From positions 1 through 44,539 of the forward strand of contig JAHBTM010000014.1 in the NCBI GenBank assembly GCA_019638635.1: 44,539 nucleotides of DNA, written 5' to 3'. Below are positions 1 through 8,500 of the stretch, one piece after another (positions within the stretch are counted from its first letter, which is position 1; each line of letters begins with the position of its first letter). Source of the stretch: Ferruginibacter sp. Lineage in GTDB: Bacteria > Bacteroidota > Bacteroidia > Chitinophagales > Chitinophagaceae. Under the pieces are notes generated by a model. It searched no databases. It saw only the letters and a list, made by a program, of their open reading frames with translations, and was not told the origin of the DNA. The translations under genes were made by a program, and so were the position numbers.

Positions 1-163
1 TGGAACGATGATACACCCTTGTGGTTTGATGCCCAATGATTCAATGGAATGACTGTTCTCTGGGTGCCGATTCCTTCGTTTATGCCACAACGTTATTTAC
101 GGGTAGTTGTACTGTTGTACAAAAAACTTCAATAAAGAAATGAAAACTGCGTTAGAATATTCC
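1..163. other. Left edge, no supported gene
   Basis: No reading frame of useful length is supported. A 12-codon open stretch at the extreme left on the plus strand (ending near base 39) could be the tail of a gene outside the window, but it is too short to call. Confidence 0.4.
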
Positions 164-814
164 TCAACTTACCCACGGGCAAATCTGCTTTAACTCCGTA
201 AACTCAGGAAACTTTCCGGCCCACCGCTCGGGATGTTTAGAGCCTACTGAAAGGATGTAATTCACTTTATTAGGCTGGTTGGTGAAGGATTCATACACGG
301 TTGTGAGCCCGTTGATTTCGTATAATTTCCTCAAACACGTTGGTGTGAATCTCCAGTAATCTTTAAACTCGTTGGTTTCGTGTTGTTGTTGTATGAAAGG
401 CACGATAATGATGACAATATCACGTGAAATCCTGCAATGATTTTCCACGGCTTTAAACACATTAAAAATGTGTTCGAGGTTGGTGTGGCTGAGCACTACA
501 TCAAACCGGTTTACCATTGATTCAGGCAAATCTGCTTCTAAATCCAGTATCATTTCCTGCAAACCACTCGAAGCATGTGATGGAGTATAATTGGTAACAA
601 CATATTCACTAGCTCCTGTAAAATAATCTTTATACCGTCGCCCCTGTTTATCCTGATCTTCCCAACCCGACAAGTTGACCACAGAACCTGAAAACAGATG
701 TGCAAATTTTTTCAACTCTACATTCGACCACACCCTTACCGGTTGTGCTTTAGATGTTTTTACGTGGTCTTTATTGGGTGCCCCACTGCTCTTTTTAAAC
801 AGATTCAGTTTCAT
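164..814 (-). CDS. Class I SAM-dependent methyltransferase-like protein
   Basis: This 216-aa protein has the layout of a small class I (Rossmann) methyltransferase of the methyltransferase-11 type. An acidic end-of-strand signal (ILDLEADLP, about residues 90-98) is followed by FDVVLSHTNLEHI (about 104-116), which matches the usual post-motif pattern where the substrate-side strand ends in LEH. A late DYWRFTP segment is common in glycan-associated family members. The usual glycine-rich motif I is not obvious: the corresponding strand reads VVNLSGWED, so cofactor binding is less certain than the fold. There is no signal peptide, so a cytoplasmic location is expected. It starts 10 bp after the aconitase stop on the same strand and is probably co-transcribed with it, although no functional link is apparent. 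The substrate is unknown. Confidence 0.7.
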   Translation of the reverse strand: MKLNLFKKSSGAPNKDHVKTSKAQPVRVWSNVELKKFAHLFSGSVVNLSGWEDQDKQGRRYKDYFTGASEYVVTNYTPSHASSGLQEMILDLEADLPESMVNRFDVVLSHTNLEHIFNVFKAVENHCRISRDIVIIIVPFIQQQHETNEFKDYWRFTPTCLRKLYEINGLTTVYESFTNQPNKVNYILSVGSKHPERWAGKFPEFTELKQICPWVS

Positions 815-824
815 GCATTTTTAT

Positions 825-3101
825 TTAGGCGTTTTGGGCGGCAAACTCCCTGCGAATAATATTCAATGCGCCACCTGCCTTAAACCACTCAATTTGTTGT
901 TCGTTGTACGTATGGTTTACTGAAATCGTATCGCTTGTACCATCGGTATGGTGTAAGACCATTGTCAATGGCTGGCCGGGAGAGAAAGAAGTTAAGCCGA
1001 TGATATCAATCGTATCATCTTCGTGAATTTTATCGTAATCTTCTTTTTGCGCAAAAGTTAATGCGAGCATCCCTTGCTTTTTCAGATTGGTTTCGTGTAT
1101 ACGTGCAAATGATTTTACTAAAACCGCTCTTACACCCAGGTGTCTTGGTTCCATAGCTGCATGTTCACGAGATGAGCCTTCACCATAATTCTCATCTCCA
1201 ACAACCAGTGTATGAATGCCGGCAGCTTTGTAAGCTCTTTGCGTTGAAGGTACAGGTCCGTATGCACCGGTAAGCTGATTTTTTACGCTATCGGTTTTAT
1301 CGTTAAAATAATTCACGGCACCAATCAACATGTTGTTGCTGATATTATCAAGATGGCCACGATACTTCAACCATGGGCCGGCCATGGAGATGTGATCGGT
1401 GGTACATTTTCCTTTGGCTTTAATCAACAGCTTCATGCCTTTCAGGTCAGCACCTTCCCAGGCGGCAAAAGGTTCGAGCAATTGCAGGCGATCGCTGTTT
1501 GGGTCAACTTTAACCTGTACAGATGAGCCGTCTTCTGCAGGCGCCTGATATCCGGGGTCTTCCACATCAAACCCTTTGTTAGGCAATTCATCGCCTGTCG
1601 GAGGATCAAGCTTCACCTGTTCACCTTTGCGATTGATGAGCGTGTCGGTCATCGGATTAAAACTCAATGAACCGGCAATCGCCATGGCGGTTACAATTTC
1701 AGGGGAACCTACGAATGCAAATGTGTTCGGATTGCCATCTGCACGCTTGGCAAAGTTTCTGTTGAAACTATGAACGATGGTGTTTTTTTCCTGCTTTTCT
1801 GCTCCCAAACGAGCCCACATACCAATGCATGGGCCACAGGCATTTGCAAAAACGGTAGCGCCAATTTTATCGAACGTATCGAGGAATCCATCTCTTTCAA
1901 TGGTAAAACGAACTTGTTCAGAGCCCGGGGTTATTGTGAACTTAGCCTGCACGTCGAGGTCTTTTTCTAACACCTGTTTAGCCAGACTGTGGGCACGGCT
2001 GATATCTTCATAGGAAGAGTTGGTGCAGCTGCCAATCAGTCCTACTTCAATCTTCATTGGCCATTGGTTTGCTTCCGCGGCTGCTTTCATTTTAGAGAGC
2101 GGAGTAGCCAGATCCGGTGTGAATGGTCCGTTCAAATGGGGTTCCAGTTCACTCAGGTTGATTTCGATTACCTGATCAAAATATTTTTCAGGGTTTGCAT
2201 ACACTTCCGGATCACCGGTTAAATGTCCCTGAATAGCATCAGCCATAGCAGCAACTTCTGCACGACCGGTAGCTTTCAGATAACGGCTCATACTGTCATC
2301 GTATCCGAAGGTGGATGTGGTAGCTCCAATTTCAGCACCCATGTTACAAATGGTACCTTTACCGGTGCAGCTCATGTTAAGTGCGCCTTCACCGAAATAT
2401 TCAACTACAGCACCGGTACCACCTTTCACGGTGAGAATACCGGCTACTTTAAGAATTACATCTTTAGGGGCAGCCCATCCGCTCAACTTGCCGGTAAGTT
2501 TTACACCAATCAGCTTAGGCATTTTCAATTCCCATGGTAATCCGGCCATCACATCACATGCATCTGCACCACCTACGCCAATGGCCACCATGCCCAAACC
2601 ACCCGCATTCACTGTATGGCTATCGGTTCCGATCATCATTCCGCCGGGGAAAGCGTAATTTTCAAGTACTACCTGATGAATGATACCGGCCCCCGGTTTC
2701 CAGAATCCAATCCCGTATTTATCAGATACAGACGCCAGAAAATCATATACTTCGCTACTTTCACTGATGGCGCGGGCCAGGTCAGCCTTGCTGTTGTCTC
2801 TCGCTTCAATCAGGTGGTCGCAATGCACCGTACTTGGAACAGCCACTTTGGTACGTCCTGATTGCATGAATTGCAGCAGGGCCATTTGTGCCGTTGCATC
2901 CTGCATGGCCACACGATCCGGTGCGAAATCAACATAAGATTTTCCGCGTTCATACGACTGTGTTGCATCACCCTGCCATAAATGGGTATATAATATTTTT
3001 TCCGTAAGTGTCAGGGGTTTGCCTACTGCTCTACGTGCAGCCTCAATGCGGGCAGGAAGTTGTTCGTACACCTTGCGAATCATGTTGATATCGAATGCCA
3101 T
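825..3101 (-). CDS. acn: Aconitate hydratase
   Basis: A 758-aa aconitase that interconverts citrate and isocitrate through cis-aconitate in the TCA cycle, in the cytoplasm. The three [4Fe-4S] ligands are visible: C359 in GSCTNSS, and C422 and C425 in [11 protein letters not shown]. Other family signatures are [18 protein letters not shown] (about 158-175), [13 protein letters not shown] at the start of the swivel region, and [10 protein letters not shown] in the C-terminal swivel domain. Its length and sequence type resemble mitochondrial ACO2 more than E. coli AcnA or AcnB, which is usual in Bacteroidota. A TAATTTTG -7 element lies about 58 bp upstream of the start. A methyltransferase gene follows after 10 bp. 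Confidence 0.97.
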   Translation of the reverse strand: MAFDINMIRKVYEQLPARIEAARRAVGKPLTLTEKILYTHLWQGDATQSYERGKSYVDFAPDRVAMQDATAQMALLQFMQSGRTKVAVPSTVHCDHLIEARDNSKADLARAISESSEVYDFLASVSDKYGIGFWKPGAGIIHQVVLENYAFPGGMMIGTDSHTVNAGGLGMVAIGVGGADACDVMAGLPWELKMPKLIGVKLTGKLSGWAAPKDVILKVAGILTVKGGTGAVVEYFGEGALNMSCTGKGTICNMGAEIGATTSTFGYDDSMSRYLKATGRAEVAAMADAIQGHLTGDPEVYANPEKYFDQVIEINLSELEPHLNGPFTPDLATPLSKMKAAAEANQWPMKIEVGLIGSCTNSSYEDISRAHSLAKQVLEKDLDVQAKFTITPGSEQVRFTIERDGFLDTFDKIGATVFANACGPCIGMWARLGAEKQEKNTIVHSFNRNFAKRADGNPNTFAFVGSPEIVTAMAIAGSLSFNPMTDTLINRKGEQVKLDPPTGDELPNKGFDVEDPGYQAPAEDGSSVQVKVDPNSDRLQLLEPFAAWEGADLKGMKLLIKAKGKCTTDHISMAGPWLKYRGHLDNISNNMLIGAVNYFNDKTDSVKNQLTGAYGPVPSTQRAYKAAGIHTLVVGDENYGEGSSREHAAMEPRHLGVRAVLVKSFARIHETNLKKQGMLALTFAQKEDYDKIHEDDTIDIIGLTSFSPGQPLTMVLHHTDGTSDTISVNHTYNEQQIEWFKAGGALNIIRREFAAQNA

Positions 3102-3131
3102 AGCGGGAATTAATTTAGTAGAAAATAGATT

Positions 3132-3167
3132 GGGCGATTAGCCCGTTCAATTCAGGATGCAAAATTA
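3132..3167 (-). promoter_or_regulatory. Promoter -7 element and leader hairpin for aconitase
   Basis: On the minus strand TAATTTTG (3160-3167) matches the Bacteroidota -7 consensus TAnnTTTG. The expected start site gives a leader of about 50 nt. The leader contains a short palindrome (3132-3144) with GGGC/GCCC arms around GATTA. No convincing -33 TTTG is at the usual distance. Confidence 0.5.
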
Positions 3168-3236
3168 ATCATTTAGTAGTATGTATGATTGAAAAAATAT
3201 ACTAATTTTAAACTGCATTTAGGGCTTTCATTTCTT

Positions 3237-3458
3237 ATGAATAAATTCAAAGACTTTATAGAGTGGCATGTATTTGGCGTTTGTTCTGCCATTGGTGAGC
3301 GGGTAGGCATTGCTACTACTACCATTCGGAAGTACTTTATTTATATCTCATTCATCACGATGGGGTCGCCACTCATATTTTATCTCTTTCTGGCATTTTG
3401 GATGAATGTAAAACGTTATATGTTGAATGCACGCAGGAATCCGCTGCGATATTTATAA
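3237..3458 (+). CDS. Small PspC-domain membrane protein
   Basis: A 73-aa protein that is essentially one PspC domain: VCSAIGERVGIATTTIRKYFIYISF followed by a hydrophobic span of about 20 residues and a basic C-terminus. PspC domains sit in the inner membrane; in proteobacteria PspC takes part in the phage-shock envelope-stress response, but stand-alone Bacteroidota copies have no fixed role. I chose the ATG at 3237 over an upstream TTG at 3189, because the upstream extension does not belong to the domain. The gene is divergent from aconitase. About 340 bp without a clear gene follow it. Confidence 0.8.
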   Translation: MNKFKDFIEWHVFGVCSAIGERVGIATTTIRKYFIYISFITMGSPLIFYLFLAFWMNVKRYMLNARRNPLRYL

Positions 3459-3798
3459 TCTTTCTTTTGTATTAAAAAGCACTGCGGAAATGACTGAAGG
3501 TGGTGTAAGGAGATTGGGAATACCCCATGAATTTACCCTGATGGCAGCACTTCGTGCCCACCCATGTGCAATATATTCCATTCAAACATATTTAGCCATT
3601 TTCAAATACTTTCATTCACCTACAAATATTTCCACTCATCCCGAAGTGTTGTAGAACATCCTCAGGAAATATAAGAATAGGCTTCCTACAGTGTGTCATC
3701 CAATTCAATAGTTCACTTTTTGCCCCAAGGCCTAAATACTTAGGGGAGAGGTCCTTCGTTTGCACAGGTGCAATCTTTTTTAAACGCACGTAAACTGA
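3459..3798. other. Non-coding gap with a terminator-like hairpin
   Basis: This 340-bp stretch has no convincing gene. A 75-codon open frame (3427-3654) has no recognisable features and overlaps pspC. Near the right end, TTGCA-CAGG-TGCAA (3760-3773) is followed by TCTTTTTT, which resembles a rho-independent terminator on the plus strand. It lies about 300 bp past pspC, so a long 3' UTR or a small RNA ending there is possible. I found no signature of 6S, tmRNA, SRP or RNase P RNA. Confidence 0.4.
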
Positions 3799-4620
3799 TT
3801 ATATAACGGCGTCGCGTACACGCACTAATTTTTCGAGCAATGGTTCCAGTTGATCTAAGGGTAGCATATTGGCGCCATCGCTTTTTGCTATGGAAGGGTT
3901 GGGGTGTGTTTCAATAAACAATCCGTCTGCTCCTGTGGCAATCGCGGCTTTGGCTATGGTTTCTATCAGTTGAGGATTACCTCCAGTAACGCCGGTTGTT
4001 TGGTTGGGTTGTTGCAGAGAGTGTGTACAATCCATAATCACCGGTACCTGATGCGCTTTCATCCAGGGGATGTTTCTGTAATCTACCACCAGATCAGTAT
4101 AACCGAAAGAATTGCCTCTTTCCGTGAGCCATACATTGGGGTTACCGGCTGCCCGTACTTTATCTACAGCAAACTTCATGGAAGGGCCGCTGAGGAATTG
4201 GCCTTTCTTTACATTCACAATTTTTCCGGTTTCGGCAGCAGCGATGAGTAAATCGGTTTGACGGCACAAAAACGCCGGTATCTGAAGTACATCCACATAT
4301 TCAGCAGCCATTGCTGCCTCGTGTGCTGCATGAATATCAGTAGTCACGGGAAGGCCTAAATGCTTTTTTACATCGGCTAAAAGCTTCAGTGCTTTTTCAT
4401 CTCCAATTCCTGTGAAGGAGGTTGCGCTGGTTCGGTTGGCTTTTCTGTAAGACGCTTTAAAGATGTAAGGAATTTGTAATCGCTTGCAGATGGTCGCTAC
4501 TTTTTCAGCAATCGATAGAACCATGGTGTCGTTTTCCACCACACAGGGGCCGGCAATCAGGGTAAACCGGTGGGAATGGACGGTTTGTTGATCAAACAAT
4601 TCGGGATGAAGATGTTGCAT
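3799..4620 (-). CDS. kdsA: 3-deoxy-8-phosphooctulonate synthase, metal-dependent type
   Basis: A 273-aa KDO-8-phosphate synthase. It condenses phosphoenolpyruvate with arabinose-5-phosphate, a committed cytoplasmic step towards the KDO sugar of LPS. Family motifs include FKASYRKANRTS (about 54-65), TTDIH, QIPAFLCRQTDLL and the loop ETHPNPSIAKSDG. The position that separates the two KdsA classes is Cys here (C26 in AGPCVVE), as in the metal-dependent Aquifex enzyme; E. coli has Asn. The other expected metal ligands are present: H200, E237 and D248. The gene is divergent from the threonine dehydrogenase, with 63 bp between starts. A TAATTTTG -7 element ends only four bases before the ATG, so the message may be leaderless. 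Confidence 0.96.
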   Translation of the reverse strand: MQHLHPELFDQQTVHSHRFTLIAGPCVVENDTMVLSIAEKVATICKRLQIPYIFKASYRKANRTSATSFTGIGDEKALKLLADVKKHLGLPVTTDIHAAHEAAMAAEYVDVLQIPAFLCRQTDLLIAAAETGKIVNVKKGQFLSGPSMKFAVDKVRAAGNPNVWLTERGNSFGYTDLVVDYRNIPWMKAHQVPVIMDCTHSLQQPNQTTGVTGGNPQLIETIAKAAIATGADGLFIETHPNPSIAKSDGANMLPLDQLEPLLEKLVRVRDAVI

Positions 4621-4624
4621 GTGG

Positions 4625-4632
4625 CAAAATTA
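4625..4632 (-). promoter_or_regulatory. -7 promoter element for kdsA
   Basis: TAATTTTG on the minus strand is a perfect TAnnTTTG match. Only four bases separate it from the kdsA ATG (4620), which would put the transcription start at or near the start codon. No good -33 element is seen. Confidence 0.5.
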
Positions 4633-4656
4633 CAGTTTTCATCAGAGCCATTGTTT

Positions 4657-4664
4657 TACTTTTG
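4657..4664 (+). promoter_or_regulatory. -7 promoter element for the threonine dehydrogenase gene
   Basis: TACTTTTG matches TAnnTTTG. It lies 19 bp before the ATG at 4684 and so also favours that start over upstream in-frame starts within kdsA. Confidence 0.5.
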
Positions 4665-4683
4665 TGGTTTAAACATTCAATTC

Positions 4684-5622
4684 ATGGTAAAAGAAAAAAT
4701 ATTAGTGATAGGTGCGTGTGGACAAATAGGGGTGGAGTTAACATTAGCCTTGAGGAATTTGTATGGTGAAGAACAAGTGATAGCGTCTGATTTGCGGGAG
4801 GAAAATCCTTTATTGAAAGGCACCGGGCCGTATGTGAGTATAGACGTGATGAATAAAGAAATGCTACATGTGCAGGTCATTCGACAGGGTATTACGCAGA
4901 TTTATTTGTTGGCGGCGATGTTATCCGCAACCGGAGAGAAGAATCCAGCACTGGCATGGCATCTGAACATGCAGAGTTTATTGAATGTATTGGATATAGC
5001 GAAAGAAGAACAGTTACATAAAGTATATTGGCCGAGCAGTATTGCGGTGTTTGGCCCAACTTCACCAAGAAAGATGTGTCCGCAACAAACAATTATTGAA
5101 CCCACCACTGTATATGGCATCAGTAAATATGCGGGAGAGTTTTGGTGCAATTATTATAATCAGCGATATGGGGTAGATGTAAGAAGTTTAAGATATCCGG
5201 GGTTGATCAGTTACAAATCGGCTCCTGGCGGTGGAACTACTGATTATGCGGTGGAGATCTTTCATGAAGCCAGGGAGCAAGGGAAATACACCTGTTTCCT
5301 GCGGGAAGACACCTATCTCCCTATGATGTATATGCCCGATGCCATCCGCGCAACTATTGAGTTGATGGAGGCTGATGCATCTAAAATCAGTGTACGCACT
5401 TCTTATAATTTATCGGCACTAAGTTTTTCTCCTAAAGACATCACAGAAGCTATACGCAAGCACATACCCGGATTTACCAGCACATACGAACCGGATTACC
5501 GCCAGGCGATTGCTGATAGCTGGCCGCAGAGCATTGATGACTCCGTAGCCCGGAACGACTGGGGCTGGAAGGAAGAATTTACCCTGGAATCCATGACCGC
5601 TGATATGCTAAAAAACATTTAG
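4684..5622 (+). CDS. NAD-dependent L-threonine 3-dehydrogenase, SDR type
   Basis: A 312-aa extended short-chain dehydrogenase/epimerase. The Rossmann glycine motif is GACGQIG (10-16). The catalytic Tyr-Lys pair is Y144 and K148 in YGISK, with serines at 118-119 in WPSSIAVFGP. RYPGLISY and the C-terminal half resemble the SDR-type threonine dehydrogenases that oxidise L-threonine to 2-amino-3-ketobutyrate, which KBL ligase would then convert to glycine and acetyl-CoA. No kbl gene is in the window. The start at 4684 is chosen because the motif begins ten residues later and a -7 element lies just upstream. Other epimerase-family activities cannot be excluded from sequence alone, but the overall match to threonine dehydrogenase is good. 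Confidence 0.88.
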   Translation: MVKEKILVIGACGQIGVELTLALRNLYGEEQVIASDLREENPLLKGTGPYVSIDVMNKEMLHVQVIRQGITQIYLLAAMLSATGEKNPALAWHLNMQSLLNVLDIAKEEQLHKVYWPSSIAVFGPTSPRKMCPQQTIIEPTTVYGISKYAGEFWCNYYNQRYGVDVRSLRYPGLISYKSAPGGGTTDYAVEIFHEAREQGKYTCFLREDTYLPMMYMPDAIRATIELMEADASKISVRTSYNLSALSFSPKDITEAIRKHIPGFTSTYEPDYRQAIADSWPQSIDDSVARNDWGWKEEFTLESMTADMLKNI

Positions 5623-5724
5623 GAACAATTTTTGAGGACATGTTTTAAAAAATTTTACAATCGGTTAACACGTTGAGAATGAATTGTTAATGTTGCACCT
5701 GTCGTAACAATACTACATAAATCA

Positions 5725-5755
5725 TTTGGAAGTTTCATTTTTCCGATTAATTTTG
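5725..5755 (+). promoter_or_regulatory. Consensus Bacteroidota promoter for beta-barrel gene 1
   Basis: TTTG (5725-5728), exactly 19 bp, then TAATTTTG (5748-5755). This fits the -33/-7 consensus of Bacteroidota sigma-70 promoters perfectly. The leader would be about 35 nt. Confidence 0.8.
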
Positions 5756-5795
5756 CGCAGAATTTTACTAACCAAAATCTAAACACAGTAAAAAA

Positions 5796-6296
5796 ATGAA
5801 AAAGTTATTCATGATCGCAGCGTTCACTGCTGCTTCTTTCGCTACTTTCGCCCAAGAGGGTGGTAGCACAACCAAAGGTTTTAAATTCAGCGTAGGTGCT
5901 AATGCGGCTTTGCCAATCGGTGATCTGGCTGATTTTTCATCTTTCGGTGCCGGTGTTGACGTACAGGGTCAGTACTGGTTTTCTGACAAAGTAGCGGCTA
6001 CTTTGGATGCGGGTTTCACTTCATTGTTTGGAAAAGATGGTGCTGATGCTACCAGCTTGATTCCAGTACGTGCAGGTATTCGTTACATGGTTGCCGACAA
6101 ATTCTACCTGTCTGGTAAAGTAGGTATGGGAAGTTTCAAAACAAAAGGTTTCGATGCTACAACTGCATTCGGTTGGGCTGCTGGTGCCGGTTACCAAATC
6201 TCTTCTAACATTGATTTGGGTTTAACATTTGATTCTTATACAAAAGATAGCCAAACCAACAGCATGGTCAACCTGCGTGTAGGTTACACTTTCTAA
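5796..6296 (+). CDS. Outer-membrane beta-barrel protein 1
   Basis: A 166-aa protein with a clear signal peptide (MKKLFMIAAFTAASFATFAQ, cleavage after AQ). The mature chain has alternating hydrophobic/polar strands of about ten residues with short turns and ends in a phenylalanine (VGYTF), as expected for outer-membrane barrels. Its size suggests about eight strands, like OmpX/OmpA-type barrel domains (porin-family/outer-membrane beta-barrel family). It has its own consensus promoter and a strong terminator, so it is probably a well-expressed single-gene unit. No specific ligand or function can be assigned. Confidence 0.85.
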   Translation: MKKLFMIAAFTAASFATFAQEGGSTTKGFKFSVGANAALPIGDLADFSSFGAGVDVQGQYWFSDKVAATLDAGFTSLFGKDGADATSLIPVRAGIRYMVADKFYLSGKVGMGSFKTKGFDATTAFGWAAGAGYQISSNIDLGLTFDSYTKDSQTNSMVNLRVGYTF

Positions 6297-6322
6297 TTAT
6301 TAGTATAATCTAGAAGCTATAC

Positions 6323-6360
6323 AAGGCCTCCTGTTTTTTCAGGGGGCCTTCCTGTTTTTA
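6323..6360 (+). terminator. Rho-independent terminator after beta-barrel gene 1
   Basis: Arms 6323-6333 and 6340-6350 (AAGGCCTCCTG / CAGGGGGCCTT) pair over 11 bp with one T-G wobble and a T6 loop. A T-rich tail follows. Confidence 0.88.
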
Positions 6361-6391
6361 GTATTTACTGTTAAAAAAGTGGCTGAAATAC

Positions 6392-6421
6392 TTTGACTTC
6401 ACAACTTTTCAACATATTTTG
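6392..6421 (+). promoter_or_regulatory. Near-consensus promoter for beta-barrel gene 2
   Basis: TTTG at 6392-6395 and, after 19 bp, TATTTTG at 6415-6421, one base shorter than the -7 consensus. The ATG is at 6452. Confidence 0.55.
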
Positions 6422-6451
6422 TCGCCATCTTACACATTAAATTCTAAAACG

Positions 6452-6976
6452 ATGAAAAAAACAATCATCTTAATGGCACTGGTTATAGTGTCTGGTGCAA
6501 CCATTGCACAAACTTCGAAGGGCACCTGGTTATTAGGAGGCTCTGCAGGATTTAACTCTTCAAAACAGGGAGATTACAAATGGACTCAGTTCAATTTGAG
6601 CCCGAATGCAGGGTACTTTTTTATGAACAATCTGGCTGCAGGTTTAAGCCTTGATTTCAGTTCGTACAAAGAAGAAAATACTGATGCGCAAACCATGTTT
6701 GCTGTTGGTCCTTTTGTACGTTACTACTTTGTAGATCTCGGTCCAAAAGCCAAATTATTCGGACATGGTAACATCGGATTTGGTAGCGCCAAGTTTGGTG
6801 GAGATTCCGAAGGCTTCATGAATTGGGGAATCAAGGCTGGTCCGGCATTCTTCCTGAACCCCAGCATCGCGTTGGAAGCAACTGTGGGTTATGGCTCTTT
6901 CAAATACAGTGATGCCGATGACGCTACGAACACCTTTGGTGTGAATGTAGGTTTCCAGATACATTTAGGGAAGTAG
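6452..6976 (+). CDS. Outer-membrane beta-barrel protein 2
   Basis: A 174-aa protein starting at MKKTIILMALV, with a signal peptide ending at IAQ. The start at 6452 is preferred over 6419 because only from there is a normal signal peptide formed, and the promoter lies between the two. The mature chain is made of amphipathic beta strands (for example FAVGPFVRYYFVD and FGVNVGFQIH). It resembles the next gene in its signal peptide (MKK-IIL-ALV pattern), in the N-PNAGYFF/N-PKVGYFV segment and in the G-FVRYYF/G-AFGRYYF segment. The two are therefore probably tandem paralogues. Function is unknown beyond an outer-membrane barrel. Confidence 0.82.
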   Translation: MKKTIILMALVIVSGATIAQTSKGTWLLGGSAGFNSSKQGDYKWTQFNLSPNAGYFFMNNLAAGLSLDFSSYKEENTDAQTMFAVGPFVRYYFVDLGPKAKLFGHGNIGFGSAKFGGDSEGFMNWGIKAGPAFFLNPSIALEATVGYGSFKYSDADDATNTFGVNVGFQIHLGK

Positions 6977-6998
6977 TACACAACCTTCATAAGATTTC

Positions 6999-7028
6999 AG
7001 GCCCATTGCTAATGCAAAGGGCCTTTTT
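6999..7028 (+). terminator. Rho-independent terminator after beta-barrel gene 2
   Basis: AGGCCC (6999-7004) pairs with GGGCCT (7019-7024), with an inner TTGC/GCAA pair across one A-A mismatch and loop TAAT. The tail is TTTTT. Confidence 0.85.
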
Positions 7029-7087
7029 GTGAAATGTATTGTTTACTAAATACGCGGTTTTCAATTTATCACCCAAAATAACAAACA

Positions 7088-7672
7088 ATGAAAAAGTCAA
7101 TCATTTTACTGGCACTGGTGATGATGACCGGTGCGTCATTTGCACAAAACGAAGGCTTTTCCAAAGGGAGTATTTTCGCAACAGGTAGCATAGGTTTTGC
7201 AAGTGAAAAATTCGATGAGGATAAAGCTACGGCTTTTACTTTCAATCCTAAAGTGGGTTATTTTGTTTCCCCCAAAATAGCTGTTGGACTAAACCTCGGA
7301 TTTACAACAGCCAAGGAAGATGATGGATTTAGCGAAATGAAAATTAACACATTTAATTTGGGAGCGTTCGGCCGGTATTATTTCACCCCCGCTAATAAGT
7401 TCTCAATTTTTTTAAATCTGGGTGTTGATTATGTAAACTATAAGGAAGAAGAAACAGGTTTTGAAGATTATATTGAAAACGGTTTTAGCGTTGCATTTTC
7501 TCCCGGGTTTAATTATTTTCTGACTAAAAGGTTAGCCTTAGAAACCTCTATGGGATTGTTGGGTTTTAGCTCAATGAAACCCGATTTCGATGGTGCTGAA
7601 GCTACTACCAACTTTGCTTTTGTAGCTGGAATTAGTAATATAAACTTTGGATTGGTTTATAAATTCAGATAG
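7088..7672 (+). CDS. Outer-membrane beta-barrel protein 3
   Basis: A 194-aa protein with a signal peptide (MKKSIILLALVMMTGASFAQ) and a beta-strand-rich mature chain that ends in an aromatic-basic tail (VYKFR). It looks like a paralogue of the preceding gene: the same leader style, the same order of a CFNPK-like VGYF strand, an aromatic RYYF strand and a terminal strand. It is slightly longer because of extra loop sequence. It has a separate terminator, shared in part with the convergent dapB gene. No function can be assigned beyond an outer-membrane barrel. Confidence 0.82.
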   Translation: MKKSIILLALVMMTGASFAQNEGFSKGSIFATGSIGFASEKFDEDKATAFTFNPKVGYFVSPKIAVGLNLGFTTAKEDDGFSEMKINTFNLGAFGRYYFTPANKFSIFLNLGVDYVNYKEEETGFEDYIENGFSVAFSPGFNYFLTKRLALETSMGLLGFSSMKPDFDGAEATTNFAFVAGISNINFGLVYKFR

Positions 7673-7692
7673 ACTTATCAAATGGTATGTTG

Positions 7693-7719
7693 AAAGGTCG
7701 TTTTCTACGGCCTTTTTTT
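7693..7719 (+). terminator. Terminator between beta-barrel gene 3 and dapB
   Basis: AAAGGTCGT (7693-7701) pairs with ACGGCCTTT (7707-7715) with one wobble and a 5-nt loop, followed by Ts. It sits in the 50-bp convergent gap. Confidence 0.85.
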
Positions 7720-7722
7720 ATT

Positions 7723-8439
7723 TCACAGCCCCAGCACATCCTTCATGGTAAACACGCCCTTTTTGCCCATTAGGAATTCTGCAGCAAGAACGGCGCCTTC
7801 AGCAAAGCCTTCCCGGTTATGTGCCGTATGGGTGATTACGATGTCGTCTATACGTGACGTCCATTGTACCTGATGCGTGCCCGGTGCCGGGTCGATGCGG
7901 TTCGCATGAATAGGGATGGCACCTTCGCCAGCTGGAGCATCACATACCCATGAACGGTAACGCGTATCCGCATGTATAATTTGTTCAGCCAATGAAATGG
8001 CTGTTCCACTCGGTGCATCTTTTTTTGCAGTATGATGCGTTTCCTCCAACGATACGCTATAGGTATTTCTGCCGTTCATCAAGGATGCCAGCTTACGGTT
8101 GATTTCAAAGAAAATGTTGACGCCCACACTGAAATTGCTCGCATGCACCAGCGCACCCTGATGCTCCGTAAACAACCGCTCTATTGTTTGTAACTTTTTA
8201 TTCCAGCCCGTGCTGCCACATACTACGGGCACACCGGCTGATGCGCATAACATGAGGTTGGGTAAAACGGTATCCGGACCTGTAAACTCTATGGCCACGT
8301 CTGCTTTTCTTACATTATCTGGGGTTAGGTCCTGCGTGTTGGCAGAAGTAATTTTCAATACAATGGCATGTCCTCTTTGCAGGGCAATCTGCTCAATGGC
8401 TTTGCCCATTTTTCCGTAACCGATGAGTGCTATGTTCAT
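7723..8439 (-). CDS. dapB: 4-hydroxy-tetrahydrodipicolinate reductase
   Basis: A 238-aa DapB. It reduces hydroxy-tetrahydrodipicolinate with NAD(P)H in the diaminopimelate/lysine pathway, in the cytoplasm. Visible motifs are the N-terminal nucleotide-binding GYGKMG (7-12), EFTGPD (51-56), CGSTGW and the active-site signature HHTAKKDAPSGTA (135-147) with its His-His and Lys residues. I chose the ATG at 8439; an upstream in-frame extension of 32 residues has no family support and would overlap the previous gene. It is the last gene of the parAB-DUF5683 run. This gene order is common in Bacteroidota, where dapB often precedes lepB, but lepB is not here. Confidence 0.95.
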   Translation of the reverse strand: MNIALIGYGKMGKAIEQIALQRGHAIVLKITSANTQDLTPDNVRKADVAIEFTGPDTVLPNLMLCASAGVPVVCGSTGWNKKLQTIERLFTEHQGALVHASNFSVGVNIFFEINRKLASLMNGRNTYSVSLEETHHTAKKDAPSGTAISLAEQIIHADTRYRSWVCDAPAGEGAIPIHANRIDPAPGTHQVQWTSRIDDIVITHTAHNREGFAEGAVLAAEFLMGKKGVFTMKDVLGL

Positions 8440-8500
8440 AAACTGGTGTCCGTTTATACTTCGGTGGTGAAGGTATTTATTTTGTGAACACGAACAAGTA

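Noticed and set aside
418-432. CACGTG-containing sequence resembling half of a parS site
   Set aside because: The flanks match the TGTTTCACGTGAAACA consensus poorly, it lies inside the methyltransferase coding region and it is about 9 kb from parB.
3427-3654. 75-codon open frame downstream of pspC
   Set aside because: It overlaps the pspC end, has no recognisable features and has no visible promoter.
4570-4683. N-terminal extension of the threonine dehydrogenase
   Set aside because: It would overlap kdsA and place the -7 promoter element inside the gene; the Rossmann motif begins normally from the ATG at 4684.
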